This document shows positions 33,673-45,157 of a stretch of DNA of 64,000 nt, piece by piece. Location of the stretch: NCBI GenBank assembly GCA_022266195.1, contig WHVY01000004.1:7085501-7149500 (forward strand), read 5' to 3'. Under the pieces are notes generated by a model, which saw nothing but the letters and a program-made list of their open reading frames with translations, searched no databases and was not told the DNA's origin. The position numbers and the translations under genes were made by a program. Position 1 is the stretch's first letter, and every line of letters begins with the position of its first letter. The DNA is from Tetranychus cinnabarinus (Eukaryota > Arthropoda > Arachnida > Trombidiformes > Tetranychidae).

Positions 33673-34970
33673 GTAATGACAAAAGTGTAAACAGTTGATA
33701 GTCGCAAGGCCACTTCTCGAAAAAATGATTAATTTTAGACCGTTGTCTTCGTAATTAAAATTTATTCGTTGCTTTTTCTTTAATAATTTTTCAATTTTAA
33801 CCATTTCTTTGAAATATCTAGATAACATTTGGTAATCAATCGATCGTAAAATAAAATGGAGATTGGACAAATAGCAAGAATATTTTCATCATGAAAACGG
33901 TAGCTGAGCTCACGGAATCGGCCTGTGTTCATATTTCTAAGCTTCTTTAAATGATTATTTAAACGTTCGTCATTTTGGCTATTCATCTGAGTAAATAACA
34001 TCTTCAAAAGATCATCATAACTATTAACATTTTAGTCTAAATCTATCTTAATGTCACAATAACCATCGTTAGTTTGCTCTAAATATCAATATTAACATTA
34101 CAAGGTAAGATTGAATAATTTATAAGGTAACGGTCTAAAATTTTCATAACATTTGAATTCAATAACTCAATCATTTTCGAGTTTTTTGCTAATAATTCTT
34201 GAGACAAACGTCTGAAATCTTTCCATCCCAGTACGATTTTTAAGTATGTTAAAGCAATGATCGAGTACGATGCCTTTAAACATCGCCACTGTTTGATTGC
34301 AACCCAAAAGTCTTCGAATTTCCTTATCAAACTCATTCCTCTTTCACCTAACATTTTATCAATCAAATAAAGTTACATCCACGTTTGGCATTGCCATAGT
34401 TATGATTTATCTGTTGTGATGTTTTCATTAAGATTATTTTTCCATGATGTGCATGATTCTCATTTGAATCAATTTCTCCTTTGAAAAAGCTCTGTATATA
34501 AGCAGAAAGTATTAAATATCACGCGAAATCAATCAAATAATAATTAAGTCTGATATCTTTCTGTCATCTTTCTTGTGAGTCATTGTATCTGTAAATATTG
34601 TTATGCTAGTAAATCGTTAATTCAGTGGTTTATTACAGATTGCAATTCAAGTATTTATTCATTCCGATATTTTTTTGTTGAGTTTTTTTTCACTACCTTT
34701 GATTGTAATGAAAGTATAATTTATTCAAGTTAATTGCATTTACATGAAAATTTAATCATCAGTAATTTTTTCTTTCGTCGCCTTGGAATTGTTTGATTTC
34801 AAAGAAAAAGTGATAATAAATTCAAATAGAGATTGATGACAGGAAGGATGAAGAGATTAATAAAAGATCTATAAGGCTTCCGTATGGATGCATTCAGTTT
34901 CTTCACGACTAGCAACATCGGGTGATATCCAATTACAAGTTGTGTAGAAATTGTATTATTGCTCGAACTT
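33673..34970. other. Intergenic region with possible degraded coding traces
   Basis: About 1.3 kb between the MITE and the golgin gene. Two minus-strand open frames, 34366-34079 and 34007-33780, look somewhat protein-like but are in different frames and separated by stops. They may be remnants of a gene, or chance. The golgin 3' UTR occupies the right end. Confidence 0.4.
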
Positions 34971-36080
34971 TCAATGGTGTGCCGGTTGATAATTAGAATT
35001 CATTTTGAATCCATTCCCAAGAAGTGGTAAACTTTTGAACCAAGAAACTCTTTGCTCTAAACTATCTCTTATTTGTCTTTCCTCGGCATCTGAAAACTTG
35101 AGAAGCATAGAGATAGCTTTGATTAAATGCTTTTGAGACTCATAATCTGAAGTCGATACAAATTTAAACACAACAGTTCTTAAATATTGAAAACTAATGT
35201 CGTTCATCAGATAGTTCATAGAAGTTTGAGAATCTGAAAGTTGACGTTGATGTTGTTGTTGTTGTGGTTGAGGCTGCTGTTGATCGGCAAAACCATTTTC
35301 TGCTCGAGATGAACCATCATTTGTCCCGATTTCATTATCATGTTGACTTCCAGGAATATCAAAAAGTTTACTATCCAAAGTTGATCCTCGCTGAAAGCTT
35401 TTCCTTATATCATTTAATCGTTGTTGTTGTAATCGGATTGTTTTATTCTTTTCTCTTAAAGATTCTTCTAGTTCATTAATACGTCTCTGTAACTTTTCAA
35501 CCTCTTTTTTATGTAGATCACCATTAGAATTGTTCGTGTCATCTTTATTTGAAGGGGGCAATAATAAAGACCAGTTTCCATAGTTAGATTTGATGCCATT
35601 AGCTTCTTTGGATTGTTCACTTGATTCCTTAACAATAGATTCTCCAACCAGCTTAAGCAGCTTCTCATCTATATAATCAACTTTTTTTTCGCTTGTTGAA
35701 CTTTCCAGCTTATTAGATAACACTCTAATCTGATCGCGTAACCTTTCATTTTCCCATAAAAGCTTTTTACGATCATCAAATTTTATGGAAGATTCATCTA
35801 GTTCCATCGAGGAAATTGAGGTTGGCTTGGTTGAAGCAGAATTCAAAGCTGACTCGGGATGATTATTGCTAATATCAATAGAAGAAAATGATGACTTGAT
35901 GACCGGTCTTGATACATTCTTCATCTTCTTTCTTTCCTTCATCTCCGAGTTATCATTATTATGGTTTAAGAGTGATTCATCACTTATCTGCTGGTTAAGA
36001 CTGACATCATCACAATCCGATGACAAACTGGTAGATTCAGCCTTTTCAGATTCTAATTTTATTTTCAAATTTTTAAACAT
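34971..36080 (-). CDS. GRIP-domain golgin, golgin-97 (GOLGA1)-like, short
   Basis: A trans-Golgi tethering protein of the golgin family, recruited to membranes by Arl1-GTP through the C-terminal GRIP domain. The ATG at 36080 gives 369 aa from one exon. The N-terminus MFKNLKIKLESE resembles the start of golgin-97. A Ser-rich acidic region follows. Predicted coiled coils lie at about residues 102-127 (LLWENERLRDQIRVLSNKLE) and 190-229 (KEVEKLQRRINELEESLREK), and a Gln-rich stretch at about 266-280. The GRIP domain at about 295-342 contains the invariant Tyr (FQYLRTVVFKFV) and the HLIKAISMLLKFS helix, then VSWF as in GOLGA1. The open frame extends 17 codons upstream but has no earlier ATG. Human golgin-97 is about twice as long, so most of the rod is missing. 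It could be a short orthologue or a paralogue. Confidence 0.88.
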   Translation of the reverse strand: MFKNLKIKLESEKAESTSLSSDCDDVSLNQQISDESLLNHNNDNSEMKERKKMKNVSRPVIKSSFSSIDISNNHPESALNSASTKPTSISSMELDESSIKFDDRKKLLWENERLRDQIRVLSNKLESSTSEKKVDYIDEKLLKLVGESIVKESSEQSKEANGIKSNYGNWSLLLPPSNKDDTNNSNGDLHKKEVEKLQRRINELEESLREKNKTIRLQQQRLNDIRKSFQRGSTLDSKLFDIPGSQHDNEIGTNDGSSRAENGFADQQQPQPQQQQHQRQLSDSQTSMNYLMNDISFQYLRTVVFKFVSTSDYESQKHLIKAISMLLKFSDAEERQIRDSLEQRVSWFKSLPLLGNGFKMNSNYQPAHH

Positions 36081-36525
36081 AATGGTTAACACAATATTAT
36101 CACATACGGTAGCATTAGAGCAAAATCTCAAAAATCACAGAAAGGAGCAGTAGAATAAAAGGCAGATAATCCAATCAAATTAACATAGTTGGATAAATGT
36201 TGGTGAAAATGTTAAGAAAATAATACAATAATAAACACTAAGGAATTGTATTTCAGTCATTCATTTTGTTTTATTTTATTTAGGCACAAGGTTTAATGGT
36301 TTAATCATCACTGTTGATGTTCACAAAGCATCGATATGTCATATCTGATACCATATCAATGTCAGTCAATAATACTCGATACTTTAGATTAAGTACTCGA
36401 CCAGAGTCGAAAACGAACCAAAATTAAATCTATTCTTCGATTTTACCTTTTAATACTCGCCTTTCAATAGACTTGCACCTAAACTTTAAATCACGAAACT
36501 CTACGAAAGAAGACCTAAACGCAAA
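36081..36525. other. Intergenic region upstream of the golgin gene
   Basis: About 450 bp. It includes a stretch at 36330-36470 with repeated ACTCGA/TCGATA words that could be an eroded repeat, but no ends or target duplication are visible. Confidence 0.35.
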
Positions 36526-36930
36526 TTGCTGTTGCTTACCGAAACGGTAAGAATAACCAGTAACTGTGAATATCTCCATCCGACAACAAATAATCGGTTA
36601 CTGCTGGTTACAAAATTGGAAGCGCTGACATTTGAAAATTGTAATTGTTATTTTTCATCTTCCAACACTTCTTACTATTGCAATAATAATGATAATTTCA
36701 TAGCAAATTTTTGCAATTATAATTTATACAAAGCTCTAGAATTGATGAAAGCTGAAACGCAATCTTCATCCACTGAAATGAGGCCACTAACAAACATTTC
36801 TTTCGATCTACCGATAGTTGAAACTTTGAATCTCATAAATGTTCAAAGAATGGGCTTCCATGGCATCAGTCTTGATAAGAAGCTCTTTGTCAAACTATTT
36901 TTATTTAATAAAAATCGCAGTTGTTATTAA
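36526..36930 (+). CDS. Hypothetical open frame abutting the foldback repeat
   Basis: An open frame of 134 codons, longer than most chance frames at this base composition. It begins at a TTG; the first in-frame ATG is at about 36745, giving a protein of about 61 residues from there. No domain is recognised. The middle is Asn/Cys/Tyr-rich. The stop codon falls at the point where similarity between the two arms of the foldback repeat begins. It may be an exon of an unseen gene, part of the mobile structure, or chance. Confidence 0.22.
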   Translation: MLLLTETVRITSNCEYLHPTTNNRLLLVTKLEALTFENCNCYFSSSNTSYYCNNNDNFIANFCNYNLYKALELMKAETQSSSTEMRPLTNISFDLPIVETLNLINVQRMGFHGISLDKKLFVKLFLFNKNRSCY

Positions 36931-37631
36931 AAAGACACAATTATCTCATTTACCTCATTTATGCAAAATCGACACGAATGGGCAAAAACGGGTATAAATT
37001 AATTTCTTTCACATTTAGACTTTGTTGGTTTGTAGTAACAGGAAAACTGAATCCATTTATGTGATTTGAAATTTCTTCTCATGAAACGTTTTTGAGAAAA
37101 TTGAGATAGAAGTTGAAACTTCGATTCTTCTTTTGTACAACTGTGGAAGTAGATTTGCTCATCAAACTCATTCTAGGGATGCGTTTTGATGATTAACGAG
37201 AAAATGCATTTATTTTATGAAATACAACTTTTCTTTTCCTTCAAAATAGGTTAGTTCGATTTTTAGGCAAACCGACCGCATTCTATGACCGTAAGAGTTA
37301 GGAAGTTAGAACTTATTATTATTGTAATCAAATTGCTTGCACACATGGTGGCTTGAATGATTTTTTAGATTTAACGTTATTTCTCTTGATTCTGGCCATT
37401 GTTCGCAAAACTTTAAACCTCGATACTTCGAGAATAGAATCATCTAAAATCATCATTCTTTCATTAATTTAATTCTTTACTATTTGCTAATCCGTTTCAC
37501 TTTCATAAATGTCTATTAGCGCATTTTGGTTATGAGTTTTGGGTCGTAAATGCACGAGAAACAACTTATTTAACCAAAACAAACTCATCTCAACCAATAT
37601 CTAGCCAAATCAACCAACTTTCTGGTTAAAG

Positions 37632-37868
37632 TTGCAAACGAAATGCAAAGAGTGCTGCAAAAGACTAGAACATTTGAATAAAGAGTTTAGACTTGGTGAA
37701 GTTTGTAAGGATGTAAAAAATGAATCGATAGACACTGTTGAAAAATTTCTCAGATCATTAGTTTGCGACAAAATCGAGGTTAAACTTGAAACTTCGATCG
37801 TCTTTTGTGCAATTATGGAATCAGATTATTTCATCAAACTCATTTTTCTTGATGCAGCTTTTAATTAG
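37632..37868 (+). CDS. Repeat-encoded open frame, unit 2 of the left arm
   Basis: A 78-codon frame inside the foldback repeat. Its product contains CCKRLEHLNKEFRLGEVC and ends SDYFIKLIFLDAAFN. Almost the same protein is encoded at 40236-40000 on the other strand and a more diverged version at 38300-38566. The upstream flank is not ATG-anchored in a strong context and no family is recognised. Preservation may reflect recent duplication rather than selection, so I regard it as a possible repeat-encoded peptide, not an established gene. Confidence 0.25.
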   Translation: MQTKCKECCKRLEHLNKEFRLGEVCKDVKNESIDTVEKFLRSLVCDKIEVKLETSIVFCAIMESDYFIKLIFLDAAFN

Positions 37869-38299
37869 CAACGTAAAAATTCATTTGTTTTCAAAAATAA
37901 AACATTTTAATTTCGACAAAACAGATTAGTTCGATTTTCATTAAAACTGACCGTTTTCGGTAACCAAAATAGTTAGAGATCTAAAACTTATTATTTGTCG
38001 ATAGAAATTGTCTGTCCACCTAATGACTTTAATAATTTTTTCAATGAATATTTAGTTCTCTTGATATTGGCAATTGGCCTCAAAACTTTGAACCTCGTTA
38101 TTTCGAGAATGGTAGCATTTACAATCATTATTCTTTCACCAATTTATTTAATTACTAATTAATAATTCAATTCACTTCAATAAATTTCAATTAGTGAGTT
38201 TGGGCTATGATTTTTGGGTTATAAATGGACGAGAAACATCTCATTCAACAAAATAAACTCATTTAAACACATATCTTGCTAAATTAACCATTTTTCTGG

Positions 38300-38566
38300 T
38301 TGAAGTTACAAATGAAATGCAATAAGTACTGCCAAAGGCTCGAACATTTGAGTACAGAGTTTAGACTTGGTGGCGTTTGTAGGGACATAAAAATTAAGTC
38401 AATAGGAACTATTAAAAAATTTCTCGAATCAGTAGTTTTCGAGAAAATCGAGGTTAAATTTGTAACTTCGATCGCGTTTTGTGCAATCATGGAATCAGAT
38501 TATTTCATCAAACTCATTTCCTTGATCAGACTTTTAATTCTCAACCTGAAAATGCACTTATTTTGA
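38300..38566 (+). CDS. Repeat-encoded open frame, unit 3 of the left arm
   Basis: An 88-codon frame homologous to the one at 37632-37868, with the shared core RLEHLSTEFRLGGVCRDIK and AIMESDYFIKL. Its C-terminus differs because of a frame change relative to the other copies (LISLIRLLIL). It is of unknown significance, and the same caveats apply as for the other copies. Confidence 0.2.
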   Translation: MKLQMKCNKYCQRLEHLSTEFRLGGVCRDIKIKSIGTIKKFLESVVFEKIEVKFVTSIAFCAIMESDYFIKLISLIRLLILNLKMHLF

Positions 38567-39999
38567 GAATTGAAGTTTTTCAGTTTCGACAAAACAGATT
38601 AGTTCGATTTTCATTAAAACTGGCCGTATTCCGTAACTATTTAAGTTAGAGATCGCAAACTTATTATTTGTCCATAGAAATTGCTTGCCCACATCGAGGA
38701 TTGAATCATTTTTCCAATGCAATTTTAGCTCGCTCGATATTGATCGTAGGTCATAGATCTTTAAACGCCAATATTTCGAAAATGGTAACATCTACAGTCA
38801 TCATTTTTTCACCAATCATTAGCTTCTATTATGAATAAATGCTCATATTATGCTAAAATATATTGGAATGTTAGTTGATCCAAGCTCGTGCAAATAGTGA
38901 GGTGCTGATGTTGTTAGATTTTTAAACGTAAATGGCTAATAAAACATAAATCTTAGGATATTCAAGAAAGATATTCGGTCTTAAATGAATCAGCTCAGAT
39001 TTTTTCTGATATTAAGACATATCATGTTAAAGCTCATAATAAAATCTGATGATTGGTTAAAAAACCATTGCTTTAGATGTTACCATTCTCGAAATATCGA
39101 GGCTGAAATTCTTGAGGCCAATGGTCAATATCAAGAGAACCAAAGCTAAATTGAAAAAATTATTGATTCCATGTTTTGTGCTAACAACTTCTATCCCCAA
39201 ATAATAAGTTTCTGATCTCTAACTCATATGGTCACAGAAATCGATCGAGTTAACTGAAAATATAATTTGATCTGTTTTCAAGAAACACAAAATGTTATTT
39301 CGCAAAAGAAGACCATTTTCTGGTTGAGCATCAAAATTTACACCAGTAAAATGAGTTAATTGGAAAAATTTTCTTCCAGCGCTGCACTAAAGACGATCGA
39401 GGTTTCAACTTTGACCTCGATTTTGTCGACAACTGATCATCGTGTGAACTATTTAACAGTACCAATGGACTCAGTTTATATTTCTCTACAAAGCCCCACA
39501 AGTTAATACTTGTAACTCAAATGTACGAGCTTTTTGCAGTACTAATTGCATTTCATTTGTAACTTCAACCAGAAAAATGGTTAATTTAGCAAGATATGTG
39601 TTTAAATGAGTTTATTTTGTTGAATAAGATGTCTCGCGTTCATTTACAACCCAAAAATCATAGACCAAACGTACTAACTGAAATTTATTTATGTGCATTG
39701 AATTATTAATTAGTAATTAAATAAATTGGTGAAAGAATAATGATTGTAATTGGTACCATTCTCGAAATAACGAGGTTCAAAGTTTTGAGGCCAATGGCCA
39801 ATATCAAGAGAACTAAATATACATTGAAAAAATTATTAAAGTCATTAGGTGGACAGACAATTTCTATCGACAAATAATAAGTTTTAGATCTCTAACTATT
39901 TTGGTTACCGAAAACGGTCAGTTTTAATGAAAATCGAACTAATCTGTTTTGTCGAAACTTAAAAGCTTTCTTTTTAAAAACAAATGCATTTTCAAGTTG

Positions 40000-40236
40000 C
40001 TAATTAAAAGCTGCATCAAGAAAAATGAGTTTGATGAAATAATCTGATTCCATAATTGCACAAAAGACGATCGAAGTTTCAGCTTTAACCTCGAATTTTT
40101 CGAAAACTATTGATCTGAGAAATTTTTTAACAGTGTCTATGGACTCAGTTTTTAAATCCCTACAAACCTCACCAAGTCTAAACTCTTTACTCAAATGTTC
40201 TAGTCTTTTGCAGCCCTCTTTGCCTTTCGTTTGCAT
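40000..40236 (-). CDS. Repeat-encoded open frame, right arm
   Basis: The inverted counterpart of 37632-37868: 78 codons, nearly identical over its length (KRLEHLSKEFRLGEVCRD near the start, the same terminal SDYFIKLIFLDAAFN). The differences are mostly single residues. No family is recognised. Confidence 0.25.
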   Translation of the reverse strand: MQTKGKEGCKRLEHLSKEFRLGEVCRDLKTESIDTVKKFLRSIVFEKFEVKAETSIVFCAIMESDYFIKLIFLDAAFN

Positions 40237-40945
40237 CTTTAACCAGAAAGTTGGTTAATTTAGCAAGATATTGGTTGAGATGAGTTTGTTTTGTTAAATA
40301 AGTTGTTACTCGCATATTTACAGCCCAAGACTCATAACCAGAATGCGCTTATACACATCTATTAAAGTGAATTGAATCAGCAATTAGTAAATAATCAAAT
40401 TTATGAAACAATGATGATTTTAGATGATTCTATTCTCGAAGTATTGAGGTTTAAAGTTTTGCGAACAATGACCAAAATCAAGAGAAATAACGTTAAATCG
40501 AAAAAATTATTCAAACCACCATGTGTGCAAGCAATTTTCATACAATAAGAATGAGTTTCAGATCTCGAACTATTGCGGTCACCGAAATCAGTCGGTTTGA
40601 TTGAAAATCGAACTTATCTATTTTACATAAAACCAAAAATTTTATTTTTCAAAATAAGAACATTTTCTAGTTGATTGTTAAAAGTTACATCAGTAAAATG
40701 AGTTTCGTGAAAAAATCTTCTTCCATTATTGTACAAAACGCGATCGAAGTTTAAACTTTGAATTCGTTTTTCTCGGAAACTATCGATTATAGAATTTTTA
40801 ATTCATCCAAATAGATTCAGTTTTTGTGCCCTTACAAACCAACAGAGTTTAAATTTGCAATAAATCGATTTACACCCATTTTTGCCCATTTGTTCCCAAG
40901 TTTGATGCACAAATGTTACAATTGTGTCAATTGTGTCTTTTCAAT

Positions 40946-43900
40946 GCATAAACTAAAAGCTTTGCAAGTTTCAACTTTTACCTCGATTCCCTCGAAGAAA
41001 TCCTTCAGCCATTACTGGAGAGTCAAAGAAAGTAAAATTTGTGCGATGAAGCTCTTGAGGTATTTCAATGCAACCTCTACAGGGAATTTAAGCGTATTTT
41101 TCCGATTTCTTATCTAACTCGCTCGAACTGCTAGCTTTAAAAGTCAATCACATCAACTTGAAGGATCTCAAACAAACTCATCCATAAACGCAACATTAGA
41201 TAACTTCGAAGAGTTGATTGATTTTATACGGTCATATTGGGAAACTTACCAGGCACTCACCTTACTTATCTGACAATTCAGGTAAAAGTAGCTCTACAGA
41301 TATAGATACAGAACTATACAATCAAACGATGTTTCCACACTGTCTATAACTTGAAAAACACATGATGATGCACATGATTCTCAGACTTGACAAATGCTAA
41401 TTTAACCTTAATTTTTCCTCTAATGCCATAGTAAACGATTCCCACAAAGTTGCCTTCATTCATTTGATTCTGAATAATAAAAGATAAATATCTTTCACAA
41501 TTTCAAGCCAATAGTTCATCTTTAAGCACCTTTAGCTAAACCTCGTTGAGCCCATTTATCTCTCAATCACGATGCTTCAAAAGCTGATTCATTCCTTTTG
41601 TTGTAATAAAATGCTAAATATTGAATTCCTGTACTAACCAATGGTAATTGCACTCGAGTGGGTGAATTAATTATCAAATTATATTAACTTAACTAGTGTC
41701 TCTTGACTGTCTTTGTTGGTTTACTGAGAATTTCAATAATCACTTTGACTATTTGAGATTAACTCGAATGCTTTACCTTGGTAATATTACCTTTGAATTA
41801 TCGCATTTGCTGGAAGAGTGGAAATGGCTTTATTTTTATATTATCATGCAGATATTTTCATCTATTTCTGGTTTCAATACAATTGTATCTTCCTACGCTA
41901 AGGACAAAATTGTTTAGCCATCTGAATAGTCTCGATGCTCTCTGGTGGTGTTAATTTGTGTCAAACTAACTTAATCAATCCACCACTTAAGGAACCCACA
42001 CAACTGGCTAACGATATTATTTGATAACAGGTATAATTTTGTTTTCATATGCTTTCACTCAATTTTAGCCTTTTCCCTATTATTGCTTTTTTATATTATT
42101 AATAATAAACTGTTATTAGAGTCTCGCAATCATTATTTCATCTAGAACCTGGTCTCTCGATTCATATCAATGTTTATGTTTTGCTTTTGTTTTGGGTTAA
42201 ATGAATGTTTCCTTTTCGTTGGCACTCTCATCTTCAATTGTTAATTTTGCCCATTTAACGTTATTAATTTTTGCTTTTGGACTCAATGAATAATCTGTCT
42301 CACAGGAAATTTGATCAACATGGCTTACATCTGATGAACAAAAAGGAGTTTAATCAGCTAAAAATAAATTAAAGTTCACCTCTATGACACTATTTATAGT
42401 TGATCCTTTTGCTTTTCAATTAAAATCTATTGGTTCAATGTAAAAACCAATGTTTACAAGCATGAAAGCTGATCAACAACGGTCAGCTGAACAATCAATA
42501 GTAAGCCTAATGATTGAATGGCTATTTTTAGACTTATCTAATTTTGAAGATTTGAGTTTCCTAAATTGATGAGTTTCAATCTTTTAATTAGACCCAAGAC
42601 AGTCAATCAACTGGTTGTTGAATGGTGTTTAATGCGTCTGCGATTTTCAATGTTGATCCATCCAACAGGATGAAAGGTTACAGTTTAAGGTAAATATTTC
42701 AATCAAATCAATTGTCCACAATTTAAATAATCTGTTAATCATTCTGGAAACAGTAAACATGTTTTACGTTGTTGATAATTTTTACCTGATAAAAAGTCCT
42801 TGACGGGATAATGATAACTATCTCAAGGTAGGTCAGATTGGTTTTTATTTTCATTTTTGAAGGAAACCTCTATGAAATAACCCTGAGCCTTTCTGATAAT
42901 CTTGATCATGATGATGATAAAGGAAGCAGGGAATACTATGATGATGATGTTAATGATGATTATGATGATTCCCTCAGACAGATAATCATTGGTTGCCTCA
43001 ATTTCTCATGGTTATCAGAGGAGGCTTTTTTTTGCTTTGAATTTTGAGGCAGACCTGAAGCAGACAGATTTTAAGCCTCACGATACAATTACAATAATTG
43101 TATATAAATATAAATATATATATTTATTAATCCTGTTGATGAGTAAAATGAAAAGGCCCTTTTTAACAGATGATAATCAAGATGATAATGATGATATCTG
43201 ATTGACTATCAAGGCGCTAGTAATAAGCTTAAGGGTTATCATTTTCAATTTGAATGGTTCATCTAGTCTTCAATTGATTCACCAACAGAAAACCATTTTT
43301 ACACATTTCTTTTCATTCTTATAACCTGTAGGCAATTGAAATGATGTTATAAACGTCATTCCATGGTCTCATTATTAACCACTAACCACCTCCTTAACAG
43401 ATCATCATCATAATCGTCATTTTTAATCGTCACAATCATCATGAAAAATCATTTCTGCCATAGCGTGTGAATACGTTCAAATAGTCACATTCACTTCAAC
43501 CTTCAATTTGTATTTACTTGAAATTGCGTGCAATGTTTATTTACCTTTAATCTTAAAGCTAATTGTTAATTTGATTAGTAAAGCTGAGCAAACTTGAGAG
43601 GCACTTAATTTAATATTAACTGTTGATTTATAAGCTAAAAAGAGATACAATTTTAAATTATATTCGGGTTATGGTTTAACTTGGAAATGCTGATTATTTT
43701 ATCCTTCAGTCAATAGACGAGTTTCAATTTTCCTGGTTCCAAACAGTCTCACTGATTTACTTAATTGCTAAATAATTATAGTCGATTAATCAATTGAAAT
43801 TAAGATAACTTTTTTTAATTATCGGTGTCTATCCATTAAAATGTTTTATAACTTTGTAACAATCATAATAATTGGTTTTTCACCATTTCAAAAGTGTATT

Positions 43901-45157
43901 GAGTCAATTGTAAAAATTGATTTGAAATAGTTACAAATCTAACAACATTGATACTGGTAATTGTTTCAATTGAAATCATTCAACTATTTGCATTTTAAAT
44001 GTATAGATAATTGCAGTTGAATAAAATGGATTCGTTACTAAATTAATGATCGCTGAAAACCTATGTTAGCGTTTTATAATCGTTTCATTTTTGTTATAAC
44101 ATCATGTAGCGAGCTTCAAATTTATCAGCAAATACATGGTTATGATTATTTTACCCTGAAGGAACCGGGTAAAAGAGCAAACATTATAAAAGCGAAACGT
44201 AAATAAATTGCTGTGATTAGCAAAAAACGCCAATTATGTCATATAGAGTAAGAAAAGAGTACGTAAACTGGTACACTGGCATCAATGGTAATTCATAACA
44301 GTCAATTATCATTTAACCGATTGGTAATTATTTTTCCATGAATATGCTGTTTGCCTCAATGGATGTTCAGGTATTTGAGCAATTTATCAAGCATTAGATG
44401 CACCATTATTGTCAATATCCACATGTGTATCACAATTATTTGTATGTTATACCAAATGGAGAGAAATTCCTTAACAGTTACATGCTAGTCTTTGCTGTAA
44501 AATGTGTAAAAACCTATCAAAAATAAAAAATGGGATAATATTAATAACATATTAGTTTAAACGTAAATGCACATACACGTATTTGCGTGTTTTAATAATT
44601 TACATGGACAATCATGTAAACTGCTTAAGGATAGACAATCATCACTGTATCATCACTGTATCATCCAAGCCTTAGGGGCTATTCCTAATCCATCGATGGG
44701 CCTCTCTCCTTTCCTCTACATTCCTGGCATATTCTCACCTTAGTCAATCAACAAGACGTTACATTTTGTGTCTACAAGAGGGAGAAGAAAATGATAATGT
44801 TAGACAAGAAAGAAAGCCAGGAAGAAGATGAAAAAAAGAAGAAAAGAAGAGGAAAAAAGATGATGAAGACTATAATAGTGAGAATTGAAAAATCAGAAAA
44901 TGTGACTTAGTTATTCAAGAGGAAAAAGGGCAACGATCCTAATGATGATATTGAGGATAATCGATAATTTGTCTTTTTTATTTTCTACTTCTTTACTCAT
45001 TATCTTCTTCTTCTTCTTCATCTTCATCTTCTTCTTTTTCGATGCTTCTCCTTACCTTGGTTGTGAGCCAATTCTTAGAAGATATGATTATTTGATTAAC
45101 CTTAAAGCAAATTTGCAAAGTCTTTATCAGTTTTCATCATCCTTTTTTTATCTTTAG
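40946..45157. other. Long region without an identified gene; may contain introns of the gene ending at 45391
   Basis: About 4.2 kb. It holds scattered short open frames (for example about 41112-41271 and 41696-41917) with no recognisable domain. There are GAT-rich tracts near 42900-42975, an AT-repeat near 43097-43125, a duplicated 13-bp word ATCACTGTATCAT near 44640, and a purine-rich block at 44780-44870. If the terminal exon at 45158 is real, its upstream exons could lie here, but I could not identify them. Confidence 0.4.
45002..45040. repeat. CTT/CAT-rich microsatellite
   Basis: An imperfect trinucleotide run of TTC and ATC units. It sits about 120 bp before the acceptor of the exon at 45158 and may add to the pyrimidine-rich character of that intron. 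Confidence 0.6.

Larger units (their letters stand above)
36928..40945. repeat. Large inverted (foldback) repeat built of tandem units of about 675 bp
   Basis: The left arm (about 36928-38822) reads as the reverse complement of the right arm (about 39048-40945), with a spacer of about 225 bp. The match can be followed along the whole arm: the outer ends share AAAAGACACAATT and TGGGCAAAAA tracts, the middle shares ATTAACCATTTTTCTGGTTGAAG and its complement, and the inner ends share ATTTCG(A)AATGGTAACATCTA. Within each arm a unit recurs about every 670-680 bp, shown by the marker AACTTCGAT near 37108, 37788 and 38462 and its complement near 39395, 40070 and 40740. A fourth fragment of the marker may lie near 40985. 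No transposase is visible. This is the organisation of a foldback element or a rearranged satellite. Confidence 0.88.

Noticed and set aside
42615..42691. Short ATG frame ending at an AAG|GTAAAT donor-like site, considered as an upstream exon for 45158
   Set aside because: Phases are incompatible: joining gives an early stop in the 45158 exon.
42838..43047. Asp-rich plus-strand frame
   Set aside because: Produced by a GAT microsatellite; no flanking coding signal.
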